Under the pieces are notes generated by a model. It did not search any database and had not been told where the DNA came from. It saw only the letters and a program-made list of their open reading frames with translations. This document shows positions 1-6,860 of a DNA stretch of 18,563 nt, piece by piece. This DNA is from Deferribacteraceae bacterium UBA1873. Its GTDB lineage: Bacteria > Chrysiogenota > Deferribacteres > Deferribacterales > Flexistipitaceae. Position numbers and translations under genes: made by a program. Position 1 is the first letter of the stretch; each line of letters starts with the position of its first letter. Where the stretch lies: contig DDHP01000005.1 in the NCBI GenBank assembly GCA_002338145.1, positions 1 to 18,563 on the forward strand, read 5' to 3'.

Positions 1-3000
1 TCTTCTTCTTTTTTCAGCGGGTAGAAGAAGGAACGGGTGCTGAAAATAGAAGGGTCTCCGAATTCGTCCGTAAAACTTAACCACTCCTCAAAAACCTGAG
101 GATACAGAGCGTATGAGATTATATCTATATCCGATAGTTTTCTGTCGTATTTTTTTTCCAGTTGTTTTTTAACATTGTTGAAATCGTAAGGAGGGAGTTT
201 CTCGCCAGGTCTCTCATTTATAGCTTTCTCATTTTTCAGAACTATCTTCCTGAGTTTTTCGTTAAACCCACCGTAAGGCTGGCCGAGCAGTCCTTTGAAG
301 AAAGCCACAACAGAGTCCGGGAAAGAAAGTGTTTCGCCCTTTTCATACAAATCTTTTATTTCAAGTTCGTTTCTCACCATAAACAGAGCCATATCACCTA
401 CAACTTTTGAAGAAGGTGTTACTTTTATTATGTCGCCCAGCTCCTGATTTACTTCAGAATACATCTGTCTGACTTCTTCCCATTTGTCTATCAGACCCAT
501 GGCCTCCACCTGGACGATAAGGTTCGAGTACTGTCCGCCGGGGATTTCATGGTCATAAACTTCAGCAGATGCCGATTTCATACCACTTTCAAACGGAAAA
601 TAATATCTTCTTACCCTGTCAAAGTAGTCCGAAATATTTTGTGTCCATATTTTGTCCAGACTTGAAGCTTTGTCAGTATATTCAATTGCCGAATATATTG
701 AGCCCAGATTGGGCTGACTTGTAAGTCCGCTCATTGAGCTTACTGCGGCATCCACCATATCTGCTCCGGCTTCAATGGCCATAAGTGCTGCAGCTTCACC
801 GTTACCACTGGTGTCGTGTGTATGGAAATGAACCGGAAGCCCCGTTTCATCTTTGATTACCTTCACTAGTGTTTGAGATGCATAGGGTTTTAAAAGCCCC
901 GCCATATCTTTGATGCCGATGATGTCAGTACCGGCTGCAGCCAGTTCATTGGCTAATTTTATATAATATTCGAGGTCATACTTTGTTCTGCTTTTATCGG
1001 AAATATCCCCTGTATAGCATATGGAGGCTTCGCAGATTTTATCGTGTTTTTTTACTTCTTCGATTGCCGGCTTTAGCTGCTCTATCCAGTTAAAACAGTC
1101 AAAAATACGAAAGACATCTATACCATTGTCTGCAGATAGTTTGATAAACTGCTTTACAACGTTGTCCGGATAGTTTGTATACCCTACAGCATTTGAAGCT
1201 CTCAGGAGCATCTGAAAAAGAATGTTGGGGACTTTTTCTCTGAGAAGTCTTAACCTGTCCCAGGGAGATTCTTTGAGAAATCTGTATGCAACATCAAAAG
1301 TTGCCCCGCCCCACATTTCCATAGAAAAAAGCTCGTGCATATGATGGGAGTAGGCATCAGCTATATTAAGCATGTCAATTGTCCTGAATCTTGTGGCAAG
1401 AAGTGACTGATGAGCATCCCTGAATGTTGTGTCAGTAAACAGAACTTCCTGGGATTGCCTGATATAGTCCAATACCCCCTGCACACCTTTCCTGTTCAGA
1501 ATATCTTTTGTACCGCTCGGAATTTTTTCTCCGAATTTCGGTTGAAAAGATTTTATAGGGGGCAGTGTGACATCTTCGGTTATTTTAACCCCTGAAGGAT
1601 TATTTACAATATTGTTTGCAAGAAATTTCAAAGCTTTTGTTGCTCTGTCCCGCTGTTCTTTGAATCTGTATAATTCAGGTGTGTTGTCTACAAAATTTGT
1701 ATCAAAAGTACCCTTTATAAAGTCATCATGCATGACAACATTTTCAAGAAACTGTATATTTGTTTTTACTCCTCTGATACGAAATTCCTTCAATGCTCTG
1801 TCCATTTTTCGGGCTGCCTGTTCCAGTGTTGTTGCCCACGTTGAAACTTTTACCAAGAGAGAGTCGTAATGAGGTGATATAATAGCTCCCACAAAACCGT
1901 TACCTGCATCAAGTCTCACGCCGAAACCGGCAGCAGTCCTGTAAGCTTCTATTTCGCCGGTATCAGGCATAAAATTGTTTTCAGGGTCCTCTGTGGTGAC
2001 GCGGCTTTGAATTGCAAATCCATGTTTATGTATACTTTTTTGATCTTTTATATTTATTAATGAATGGGAAAGTTTTTCCCCGGCTGCGATAAATATTTGT
2101 GCCTGGACGATATCTATCCCCGTTATAAGCTCGGTTACGGTGTGCTCCACCTGAATCCTTGGATTAACTTCAAGAAAATAGTGTTTTCCTTTTTCATCCA
2201 CCAGAAATTCTACAGTGGCTGCGCTAATTAAATTCGCTTTTTTGCCGATGTTTAGGGAATCTTCATACAACTTGTTCAGTGTTTTTTCCGGAATATTTAT
2301 TGAAGGTGCAATTTCAATAACCTTTTGGTGTCTTCTTTGAATAGAACAGTCTCTTTCAAAAAGGTGAACTATATTGCCGGATTTGTCTGCAAGCAGTTGT
2401 ACCTCTATATGTTTGGGATTTTTTATATATTTCTCTATGATAATTCCATCTTTGCCGAAAGCTTTAAGAGCCTCTCTTTTGGCTGCCTCGAAATTATCTT
2501 TTAAGTCTTTTTCATTTTCAACAATTCTGATGCCTCGACCGCCACCTCCTGCCGTTGCTTTAAGTAATACTGGATAGCCAATGTTTTTAGCAACTTTTAC
2601 TGCTTCTTCGTAGTCTTTTACCTCGCTGTCCGAACCTTCTATAACGACAACTTCGCATTCTCTTGCAAGATTTTTGGCTGTCTGCTTGTCTCCAAATATT
2701 TTTAATGTTTCAGGTTTTGGCCCGATAAAAATTATGCCTGCTTTCTCACAGGCTTCAGCAAATTCATAAGATTCAGATAGAAAACCGTAACCCGGATGTA
2801 TGGCATCAATATTTCTTCGGAGAGCTATGTCAACAATTTCATCAATATTAAGATATGCCTGTACAGGTTCGAGTCCTGCCCCCACAAGGTATGCCTCATC
2901 GGCTTTATAGCGGTGGAGAGAATACTTATCTTCTTCGGAATAAATAGCGACTGTTCTGATGCCAAGTTCAGTGCAAGCTCTGAAAGTTCTTATCGAAATT

Positions 3001-3038
3001 TCGCCTCTATTGGCGGACATTAATTTTTTTATCCTCAT
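1..3038 (-). CDS. pyc: Pyruvate carboxylase, single-chain (partial, C-terminus outside window)
   Basis: Biotin-dependent enzyme that carboxylates pyruvate to oxaloacetate using ATP and bicarbonate, a cytoplasmic anaplerotic step. About 1012 residues are visible without interruption. The N-terminus (MRIKKLMSANRGEISIRTFR) opens a biotin carboxylase/ATP-grasp domain of roughly residues 1-450, with HPGYGF, the glycine-rich loop GGGGRG near 165 and EVNPRIQVEH near 290. The carboxyltransferase TIM barrel starts with FTDTTFRDAHQSL near 533. It carries MWGGATFDV, IGIKDMAGLLK (the lysine carbamylated in known enzymes, near 704) and HFHTHDTSG (metal-binding histidines, near 737). A PYC/OADA-type conserved region follows. 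The biotin carrier domain with its MKM motif lies past the left edge, because the family is about 1150 residues long. The ATG at 3038 has a weak AGGGG-type ribosome site and a good upstream promoter. The fused BC-CT order separates it from acetyl-CoA carboxylase subunits and from two-subunit enzymes. Product call is very secure. Confidence 0.97.
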   Translation of the reverse strand, partial: MRIKKLMSANRGEISIRTFRACTELGIRTVAIYSEEDKYSLHRYKADEAYLVGAGLEPVQAYLNIDEIVDIALRRNIDAIHPGYGFLSESYEFAEACEKAGIIFIGPKPETLKIFGDKQTAKNLARECEVVVIEGSDSEVKDYEEAVKVAKNIGYPVLLKATAGGGGRGIRIVENEKDLKDNFEAAKREALKAFGKDGIIIEKYIKNPKHIEVQLLADKSGNIVHLFERDCSIQRRHQKVIEIAPSINIPEKTLNKLYEDSLNIGKKANLISAATVEFLVDEKGKHYFLEVNPRIQVEHTVTELITGIDIVQAQIFIAAGEKLSHSLINIKDQKSIHKHGFAIQSRVTTEDPENNFMPDTGEIEAYRTAAGFGVRLDAGNGFVGAIISPHYDSLLVKVSTWATTLEQAARKMDRALKEFRIRGVKTNIQFLENVVMHDDFIKGTFDTNFVDNTPELYRFKEQRDRATKALKFLANNIVNNPSGVKITEDVTLPPIKSFQPKFGEKIPSGTKDILNRKGVQGVLDYIRQSQEVLFTDTTFRDAHQSLLATRFRTIDMLNIADAYSHHMHELFSMEMWGGATFDVAYRFLKESPWDRLRLLREKVPNILFQMLLRASNAVGYTNYPDNVVKQFIKLSADNGIDVFRIFDCFNWIEQLKPAIEEVKKHDKICEASICYTGDISDKSRTKYDLEYYIKLANELAAAGTDIIGIKDMAGLLKPYASQTLVKVIKDETGLPVHFHTHDTSGNGEAAALMAIEAGADMVDAAVSSMSGLTSQPNLGSIYSAIEYTDKASSLDKIWTQNISDYFDRVRRYYFPFESGMKSASAEVYDHEIPGGQYSNLIVQVEAMGLIDKWEEVRQMYSEVNQELGDIIKVTPSSKVVGDMALFMVRNELEIKDLYEKGETLSFPDSVVAFFKGLLGQPYGGFNEKLRKIVLKNEKAINERPGEKLPPYDFNNVKKQLEKKYDRKLSDIDIISYALYPQVFEEWLSFTDEFGDPSIFSTRSFFYPLKKEE

Positions 3039-3064
3039 TAACAACCCCTGTTTTATTTTTAAGA

Positions 3065-3093
3065 ATAGTAATATAGAAAAAGTAAATTGTCAA
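3065..3093 (-). promoter_or_regulatory. Predicted sigma-70 promoter of pyc
   Basis: On the minus strand a perfect TTGACA (3093-3088) is separated by 17 bases from TACTAT (3070-3065). The -10 box ends 26 bases before the pyc ATG, leaving room for a short leader with an AGGGG ribosome site. Consensus -35, ideal spacing and position make this a good prediction. It is based on sequence only. Confidence 0.6.
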
Positions 3094-3382
3094 TAAAGAT
3101 TATTAATTAAGCTTGCATAGCATTTTAACACCTGATAGTTATAATTTTTTGAATAATTTATTATTGTACATTATTAAATTAATGTTTTTTTTGATATTTA
3201 ACATGAAAAGGTGAAATAATTGTAAAATTGATAGATAATAACTATTGTTTATAAAAATTAAAACATATTTATGCATTGAACGATGTATTATTAATGGTTT
3301 ATATGATATATGATATCTATATTGATTGTATTGATTTATCTCTGCTTAAAGACTGAAAAATTTTTAAATGATTTTTCGATGG
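3094..3382. other. AT-rich gene-free stretch
   Basis: About 290 bases of very AT-rich DNA between the pyc promoter and the first palindromic repeat. I see no credible coding frame, RNA gene or terminator. Short irregular echoes such as atatgatatatgatatc near 3302-3317 look like low-complexity sequence, not a defined element. Confidence 0.5.
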
Positions 3383-3700
3383 GCTGCCTTTGGCAGCATT
3401 TAACAGGGCATGGATGACAACTACCCATTGTGTCTTCTCGAGCGAAACAGAGTGGAGTCGAGAGATCTCTGCCGTTGTTTGATAAGAGACTTATCAACTC
3501 CGCTCGAGGTGACAGTAAACTGTATAGCATCCGCCGTAGGCGGATAAATAGGATGTTACATATATTTACCAGTCTTTCAGACTGGTGCTATCCGCAGGCA
3601 TTCCTTTGACCGGAACGGAGTGGAGCGGAGAAATCTCTGACGTTGGACAAAAGACCTCTCCGCGTCGGTCGGGGTGACAATAACTTACTTATTCAAAAGT
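3383..3700. repeat. Mosaic of palindromic intergenic repeats
   Basis: A gene-free block of stacked inverted repeats. In order: the hairpin GCTGCC-ttt-GGCAGC (3383-3397); module A at about 3431-3514, bounded by CTCGAGCG (3437-3444) and CGCTCGAG (3501-3508) within a longer TGTC...GACA inverted repeat; hairpin ATCCGCC-gta-GGCGGAT (3529-3545); hairpin ACCAGTCT-ttc-AGACTGGT (3568-3586); and module B at about 3608-3680, bounded by GACCG/CGGTC. Modules A and B share an interior like gagtggag-cgagagatctctg-cgttg and both end in ggtgaca. The segment 3505-3590 recurs at the right edge of the window in the opposite orientation. An open frame across 3336-3530 is an artefact of the repeats. The family resembles dispersed REP/BIME-like repeats, but I cannot name it. 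Confidence 0.8.
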
Positions 3701-3756
3701 TCTGATTTAAGAGAGTTAAATGTATTTAAAATATTATTTTTTCAATTGACGGCAAT

Positions 3757-3786
3757 AAAAAAGCGGTGATGAACCGCCGCTTTTTT
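3757..3786 (-). terminator. Rho-independent terminator after mrp
   Basis: AAAAAAGCGGTG (3757-3768), loop atgaac, then CGCCGCTTTTTT (3775-3786). The 12-base stem has a single G-U pair. Read on the minus strand it ends in six U residues directly after the mrp stop codon, which it overlaps by two bases. Because it is flanked by A and T runs it could also stop plus-strand transcription. Confidence 0.85.
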
Positions 3787-4666
3787 ATGTTTTAATGGAG
3801 GTTTTTTCCATAACTCTTTTTGCCAACGACTGGAACGCTTTTGTTACAGGGCTGTTTTCATTTTCTATGACGTAAGGTGTACCAGCGTCACCGTTTGCAA
3901 CAAGCTGCGGATCAAGAGGAATGCTTCCCAGAAAGTCCACATCCAATTCTTTTGCTGCTTTTTCACCGCCGCCTGTTTTAAAAATTTCTGTTTTTTCTCC
4001 ACAGTGCGGGCATACGAATCCGCTCATATTTTCAACTATACCAAGGGTTTCAACGTTTATTTTTCTGCTGAATGTTACAGATTTTCTGGCGTCCAGCAGA
4101 GCGACTTCCTGCGGCGTGGTTACGATTATACTTCCGTCAAGTTCTCCCATGATATGTGTGACACTTAAAGGTTCATCGCCGGTGCCGGGAGGCAAATCTA
4201 TGATAAGATAGTCCAGACTTCCCCACTCCACATCACTTATAAACTGTTGTATAAGGCTGTGTTTTAAAGGGGCTCTCCAGATTACCGCATCGTCGTCATT
4301 TTTCAGAAGGAATGCGACGGACATCACTTTCAGATTGGCAATAGGTTCAAAGGGTATAATCCCTTCGGAGGTTGATAAAACGCCTTTTTCTTTGATACCC
4401 AGCATTTTGGGAATATTAGGCCCGTGAATATCCGCATCAATTATGCCGACTTTGTGTCCCAGTGAAGCGAGCATGGCTGCCAGATTTACTGTAACTGTTG
4501 ACTTACCTACTCCACCTTTTCCGCTCATTACCATTAGTTTGTTATCGATTTTAGATAGTTTCTCTTTAATAATTTTATCAGTATGTTTTTCTTTCTCGGA
4601 TGTGTCACAGCTGTCACCGGAAGCACATGTGTTGCAGGAGCTGTCCTCATTACAGTTGGAACTCAT
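3785..4666 (-). CDS. mrp: Mrp/ApbC family iron-sulfur cluster carrier P-loop ATPase
   Basis: Cytoplasmic ATPase of the Mrp/Nbp35 family that carries Fe-S clusters to apoproteins; 293 residues. The deviant Walker A GKGGVGKST is at residues 49-57, IIDADIHGPN near 75-84 and IIDLPPGTGD near 155-164. The cluster-binding CPHC pair is at 219-222. An N-terminal extension carries four further cysteines (5, 11, 14, 20), seen in many Mrp proteins of anaerobes and possibly a second metal site. The frame could begin at 4750, but the ATG at 4666 is chosen because a perfect AGGAGG (4673-4678) lies six bases upstream and the extra 28 residues do not resemble the family. It appears monocistronic, divergent from radC and closed by a strong terminator. 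The in vivo client is unknown. Confidence 0.93.
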   Translation of the reverse strand: MSSNCNEDSSCNTCASGDSCDTSEKEKHTDKIIKEKLSKIDNKLMVMSGKGGVGKSTVTVNLAAMLASLGHKVGIIDADIHGPNIPKMLGIKEKGVLSTSEGIIPFEPIANLKVMSVAFLLKNDDDAVIWRAPLKHSLIQQFISDVEWGSLDYLIIDLPPGTGDEPLSVTHIMGELDGSIIVTTPQEVALLDARKSVTFSRKINVETLGIVENMSGFVCPHCGEKTEIFKTGGGEKAAKELDVDFLGSIPLDPQLVANGDAGTPYVIENENSPVTKAFQSLAKRVMEKTSIKT

Positions 4667-4682
4667 ATATATCCTCCTTATG

Positions 4683-4696
4683 TTTGAATATTCAAA
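4683..4696. promoter_or_regulatory. Perfect 14-base palindrome upstream of mrp
   Basis: TTTGAATATTCAAA is an exact inverted repeat located 17-30 bases upstream of the mrp ATG, just ahead of its ribosome site. Its place in the leader or promoter region would suit an operator. It is AT-rich, so chance is possible, and I recognise no regulator for it. Confidence 0.3.
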
Positions 4697-4752
4697 AACT
4701 ATAATAATGAAATATAGAAAAAATTCCACATATAAATTTTTAATTCTCAATT

Positions 4753-4835
4753 TGTTGAGTGGTGTATTGGTATATTGGTATATTGGGGGATTGGTTGAGT
4801 GGTGTATTGGTATACTGGTTATTGGTTATTGGTGA
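4753..4835. repeat. T/G-rich degenerate tandem repeat
   Basis: The 20-base unit ttgagtggtgtattggtata occurs at 4755-4774 and again at 4795-4814, a period of exactly 40 bases. Shorter echoes lie inside and after it (tattggta, ttattggttattgg). One strand is almost free of C. The region is intergenic, between divergent mrp and radC. Confidence 0.8.
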
Positions 4836-4958
4836 AGCCTTGCACCTCGGCCCTTTGAACTGTTTTTTCAACCCTTTCAACCGCCTCAACCTTTACCTAT
4901 ACCTTCTCAGCCTTTGCATCTTACACCTTGGATCTTGAAACCTTTCTGCATATAAATA
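4836..4958. repeat. C/T-rich low-complexity stretch with repeated short words
   Basis: Directly after the T/G-rich repeat the composition switches to C/T-rich, with repeated words such as cctttgaac, caaccctttcaaccgcctcaacc, cctttgcatc and cttgaaacc. No coding frame or stable hairpin is visible. It looks like a product of slippage or imperfect duplication, not a regulatory element I can name. Confidence 0.6.
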
Positions 4959-4999
4959 AAAAAGATGACGTAACGCGTTTTTTTTGTTAAACTTGTAAT

Positions 5000-5665
5000 A
5001 TGGAAAAGCACTACCATGGTCATAGAAGCAGGCTGAAAAAGCGGTTTTCCCAAAATCCGGATTCAATGTTTGATTATGAAATTATAGAGCTGCTCCTTGG
5101 ATATGTGGTGAAAGGTAAAGATGTTAAACCTATGGCCAAAGATCTTTTGAATCACAGCAATGGTCTTGCCGGTATATTTGGTTGTAAGCCATCGGATATT
5201 AAAGGGCTGGGAGAAGAATCCGATATATTTTTCCGTCTGATCAGGGAGTTTTACCGCAGAGTAAACCTGGATAAAGCTGAGAAGGAAAAGTCTTTGGTTG
5301 ACAGTCCTGATAAGGTGTATGAATTTCTGAAGTATCATATAGGCTATTCAGAAAAGGAAGTCTTTATAGTTCTGCTACTGGATAGCTCCAATGCTGTAAA
5401 AGGGTACGAGGTTATGTCCGAAGGGACGGTCAATCAGGCAAACGTATACCCGAGAGAAATAGCCAATAAAGCTTTGCAAAAAGGTGCTACTGCAGCGATT
5501 ATATGCCATAATCACCCCAGTGCCAATTTAAAACCGTCAAATGACGATTTACGTATAACACGTAAAATAAAAGAAGGTCTTTCTCTGTTTGATATAGCTT
5601 TGCTTGATCACCTCATTATTACATCTCAGGGATTTTTATCATTTAAAAAGGAAGGGTATTTATAA
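5000..5665 (+). CDS. radC: RadC family JAMM/MPN+ domain protein
   Basis: A 221-residue member of the RadC/YeeS family. The biochemical role is unsettled: the historical DNA-repair label is poorly supported, and the domain is a predicted zinc metalloprotease or isopeptidase-like fold. The N-terminal part (GHRSRLKKRF, then DYEIIELLLGYVVKGKDVKPMAK, about residues 7-47) is a UPF0758-type helix-hairpin-helix region. The JAMM domain spans about 100-221. Its metal site is H170-N-H172-P-S, S180 and D183, with E120 in the conserved EVF strand. Alanine replaces the usual glycine after HNHPS, but all metal ligands are present. The ATG at 5000 is used although no strong ribosome site precedes it. The SDR gene follows 34 bases downstream, perhaps co-transcribed. 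Confidence 0.93.
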   Translation: MEKHYHGHRSRLKKRFSQNPDSMFDYEIIELLLGYVVKGKDVKPMAKDLLNHSNGLAGIFGCKPSDIKGLGEESDIFFRLIREFYRRVNLDKAEKEKSLVDSPDKVYEFLKYHIGYSEKEVFIVLLLDSSNAVKGYEVMSEGTVNQANVYPREIANKALQKGATAAIICHNHPSANLKPSNDDLRITRKIKEGLSLFDIALLDHLIITSQGFLSFKKEGYL

Positions 5666-5699
5666 TTCCATCAAATACTTATTTTAACAGGAGTATTCA

Positions 5700-6593
5700 A
5701 TGAAAGATACTGTATTTTTGACAGGAGCAACAGGTTTTGTAGGCAGTGAAGTACTTAAGGAACTTCTGAAAAAAAATTACCGCGTTAAAGTGTTGGTAAG
5801 AGATAAAAGCAGGTTAAAAGAGAATTCTGCCGATATAATTCCTGTGGAGGGCGATGTACTGGATTCGGAAAGTTTCACTAAAGAAATGGAAGATGTGGAC
5901 ACCGTTATTCATCTTGTTGGGATAATCAGAGAGTTTCCGTCACAGGGTATCACATTTGAAAAACTTCATTTTGAAGCGACAAAAAATGTTGTGGACGCAG
6001 CTGTCAATAACAGTGTGAAACGTTTTATCCAGATGTCGGCAAACGGCGCCAGAGAAAATGCAGTAACGGATTATCATAAAACGAAATATAAGGCCGAGGA
6101 ATATGTAAGAAACTCAGGGCTGACATACACGATTTTCAGGCCTTCACTGATTTACGGTCCTGGCGATGCCTTTGTCAATATGCTTGCAGATATGATAAAG
6201 AAGCTGCCTATTTTTTCTTATTTCGGCAAAGGTGATTATAAGATGCAACCGGTTAGTGTCTATGAAGTAGCGGAAATTTTTGTAAAAAGCATTCCGATAC
6301 CCACTATGTATGGCAAAACATATTCTGTATGCGGTAATAAGGTTTACACTTATAGGGAGTTGTTAAATACTATAATGGATATCATAAATAAAAAACGACT
6401 GCTGGCTTCTGTGCCTGAGGCTTTTGTGAGTGCGGGTATAGCTGTTTTTGGCGGATTCAGCTGGTTTCCAATTACAAAGGATCAGTTTATTATGCTGAAA
6501 GAAGGAAATGTTTGTGATAGTGATGAGGTGTTTAGGGATACAGGTGTTGAGCAAAGAAGTATGGAGTCTGTTTTAAGGACATATCTTTCTTAA
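5700..6593 (+). CDS. NAD(P)-binding SDR protein, complex I NDUFA9-like
   Basis: A 297-residue atypical short-chain dehydrogenase/epimerase. The N-terminal dinucleotide-binding motif is TGATGFVG (residues 8-15), followed by a VLVRDKSR strand, which favours NADP. VIHLVGIIREF is near 69-79. A YxxxK pair is present as Y125-HKT-K129. FRPSLIYGPGD lies at 147-157. This arrangement is typical of the bacterial family related to the complex I accessory subunit NDUFA9. Family members usually have no defined substrate and may bind NAD(P)H structurally, so a specific reaction is not assigned. AGGAG (5689-5693) sits six bases before the ATG, so the start is secure. It follows radC with a 34-base gap; no functional link is evident. 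Confidence 0.88.
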   Translation: MKDTVFLTGATGFVGSEVLKELLKKNYRVKVLVRDKSRLKENSADIIPVEGDVLDSESFTKEMEDVDTVIHLVGIIREFPSQGITFEKLHFEATKNVVDAAVNNSVKRFIQMSANGARENAVTDYHKTKYKAEEYVRNSGLTYTIFRPSLIYGPGDAFVNMLADMIKKLPIFSYFGKGDYKMQPVSVYEVAEIFVKSIPIPTMYGKTYSVCGNKVYTYRELLNTIMDIINKKRLLASVPEAFVSAGIAVFGGFSWFPITKDQFIMLKEGNVCDSDEVFRDTGVEQRSMESVLRTYLS

Positions 6594-6679
6594 AATCTTA
6601 AAACCTGAGAATAGCCTATTTATTTTTTTCCTAACATCACTCCATTTTTGCAATAGAAGTATTCTTATATGAATTAAGA

Positions 6680-6792
6680 CCTTTGCACAACTATAAAAGG
6701 TCATCCCGAACTTGTTTCGGGATCTATGAATATCAACAAGTTACGAGACCCTGAACCAAGTTCAGGGTGACAACAAGGCAATTGTGCAAAGG
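6680..6792. repeat. MITE-like element with 11-base terminal inverted repeats
   Basis: The element is bounded by CCTTTGCACAA (6680-6690) and its exact inverse TTGTGCAAAGG (6782-6792), 113 bases in all. Inside are two further hairpins: catCCCGAA/TTCGGGatc (6702-6724) and ACCCTGAAC/GTTCAGGGT (6748-6768). No transposase frame is present and I see no clear target-site duplication. Terminal repeats plus lack of coding suggest a miniature inverted-repeat element or part of a dispersed repeat family. The tcatcccgaac...ttcggg core resembles repeats found between genes in many bacteria. Confidence 0.65.
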
Positions 6793-6826
6793 TTTTGAAT
6801 TTTGAGTAATATCTGTCAATATTTGA

Positions 6827-6853
6827 TTGACAAAATATTTATTGTTATATATT
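6827..6853 (+). promoter_or_regulatory. Predicted promoter of the amidoligase-like cassette
   Basis: A perfect TTGACA (6827-6832) is followed after 15 bases by TATATT (6848-6853); an alternative TATTTA lies at 17-base spacing (6850-6855). Either places the expected transcript start at or within a few bases of the ATG at 6861, which has no ribosome site. This suggests a leaderless message or a different true start. Low GC here increases the risk of a chance match. Confidence 0.4.
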
Positions 6854-6860
6854 TATATGC

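Noticed and set aside
162..3023. Plus-strand open frames inside the pyruvate carboxylase region
   Set aside because: They are antisense to a continuous, motif-rich coding frame and show no protein-like features.
3336..3530. 64-residue minus-strand open frame
   Set aside because: It lies across palindromic repeat modules and its sequence is simply the repeat translated; no ribosome site or homology is evident.
4667..4750. N-terminal extension of Mrp from the ATG at 4750
   Set aside because: The additional 28 residues are hydrophobic and unlike the family, and a perfect AGGAGG precedes the internal ATG at 4666.
4753..4835. CRISPR-like array
   Set aside because: Only two 20-base copies at a 40-base period, with no dyad symmetry in the repeat and a spacer made of the same low-complexity words.
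4969..4988. Terminator-like A-run and T-run before radC
   Set aside because: The bases between the A and T runs do not form a stable stem, only about three pairs, and no gene ends there.
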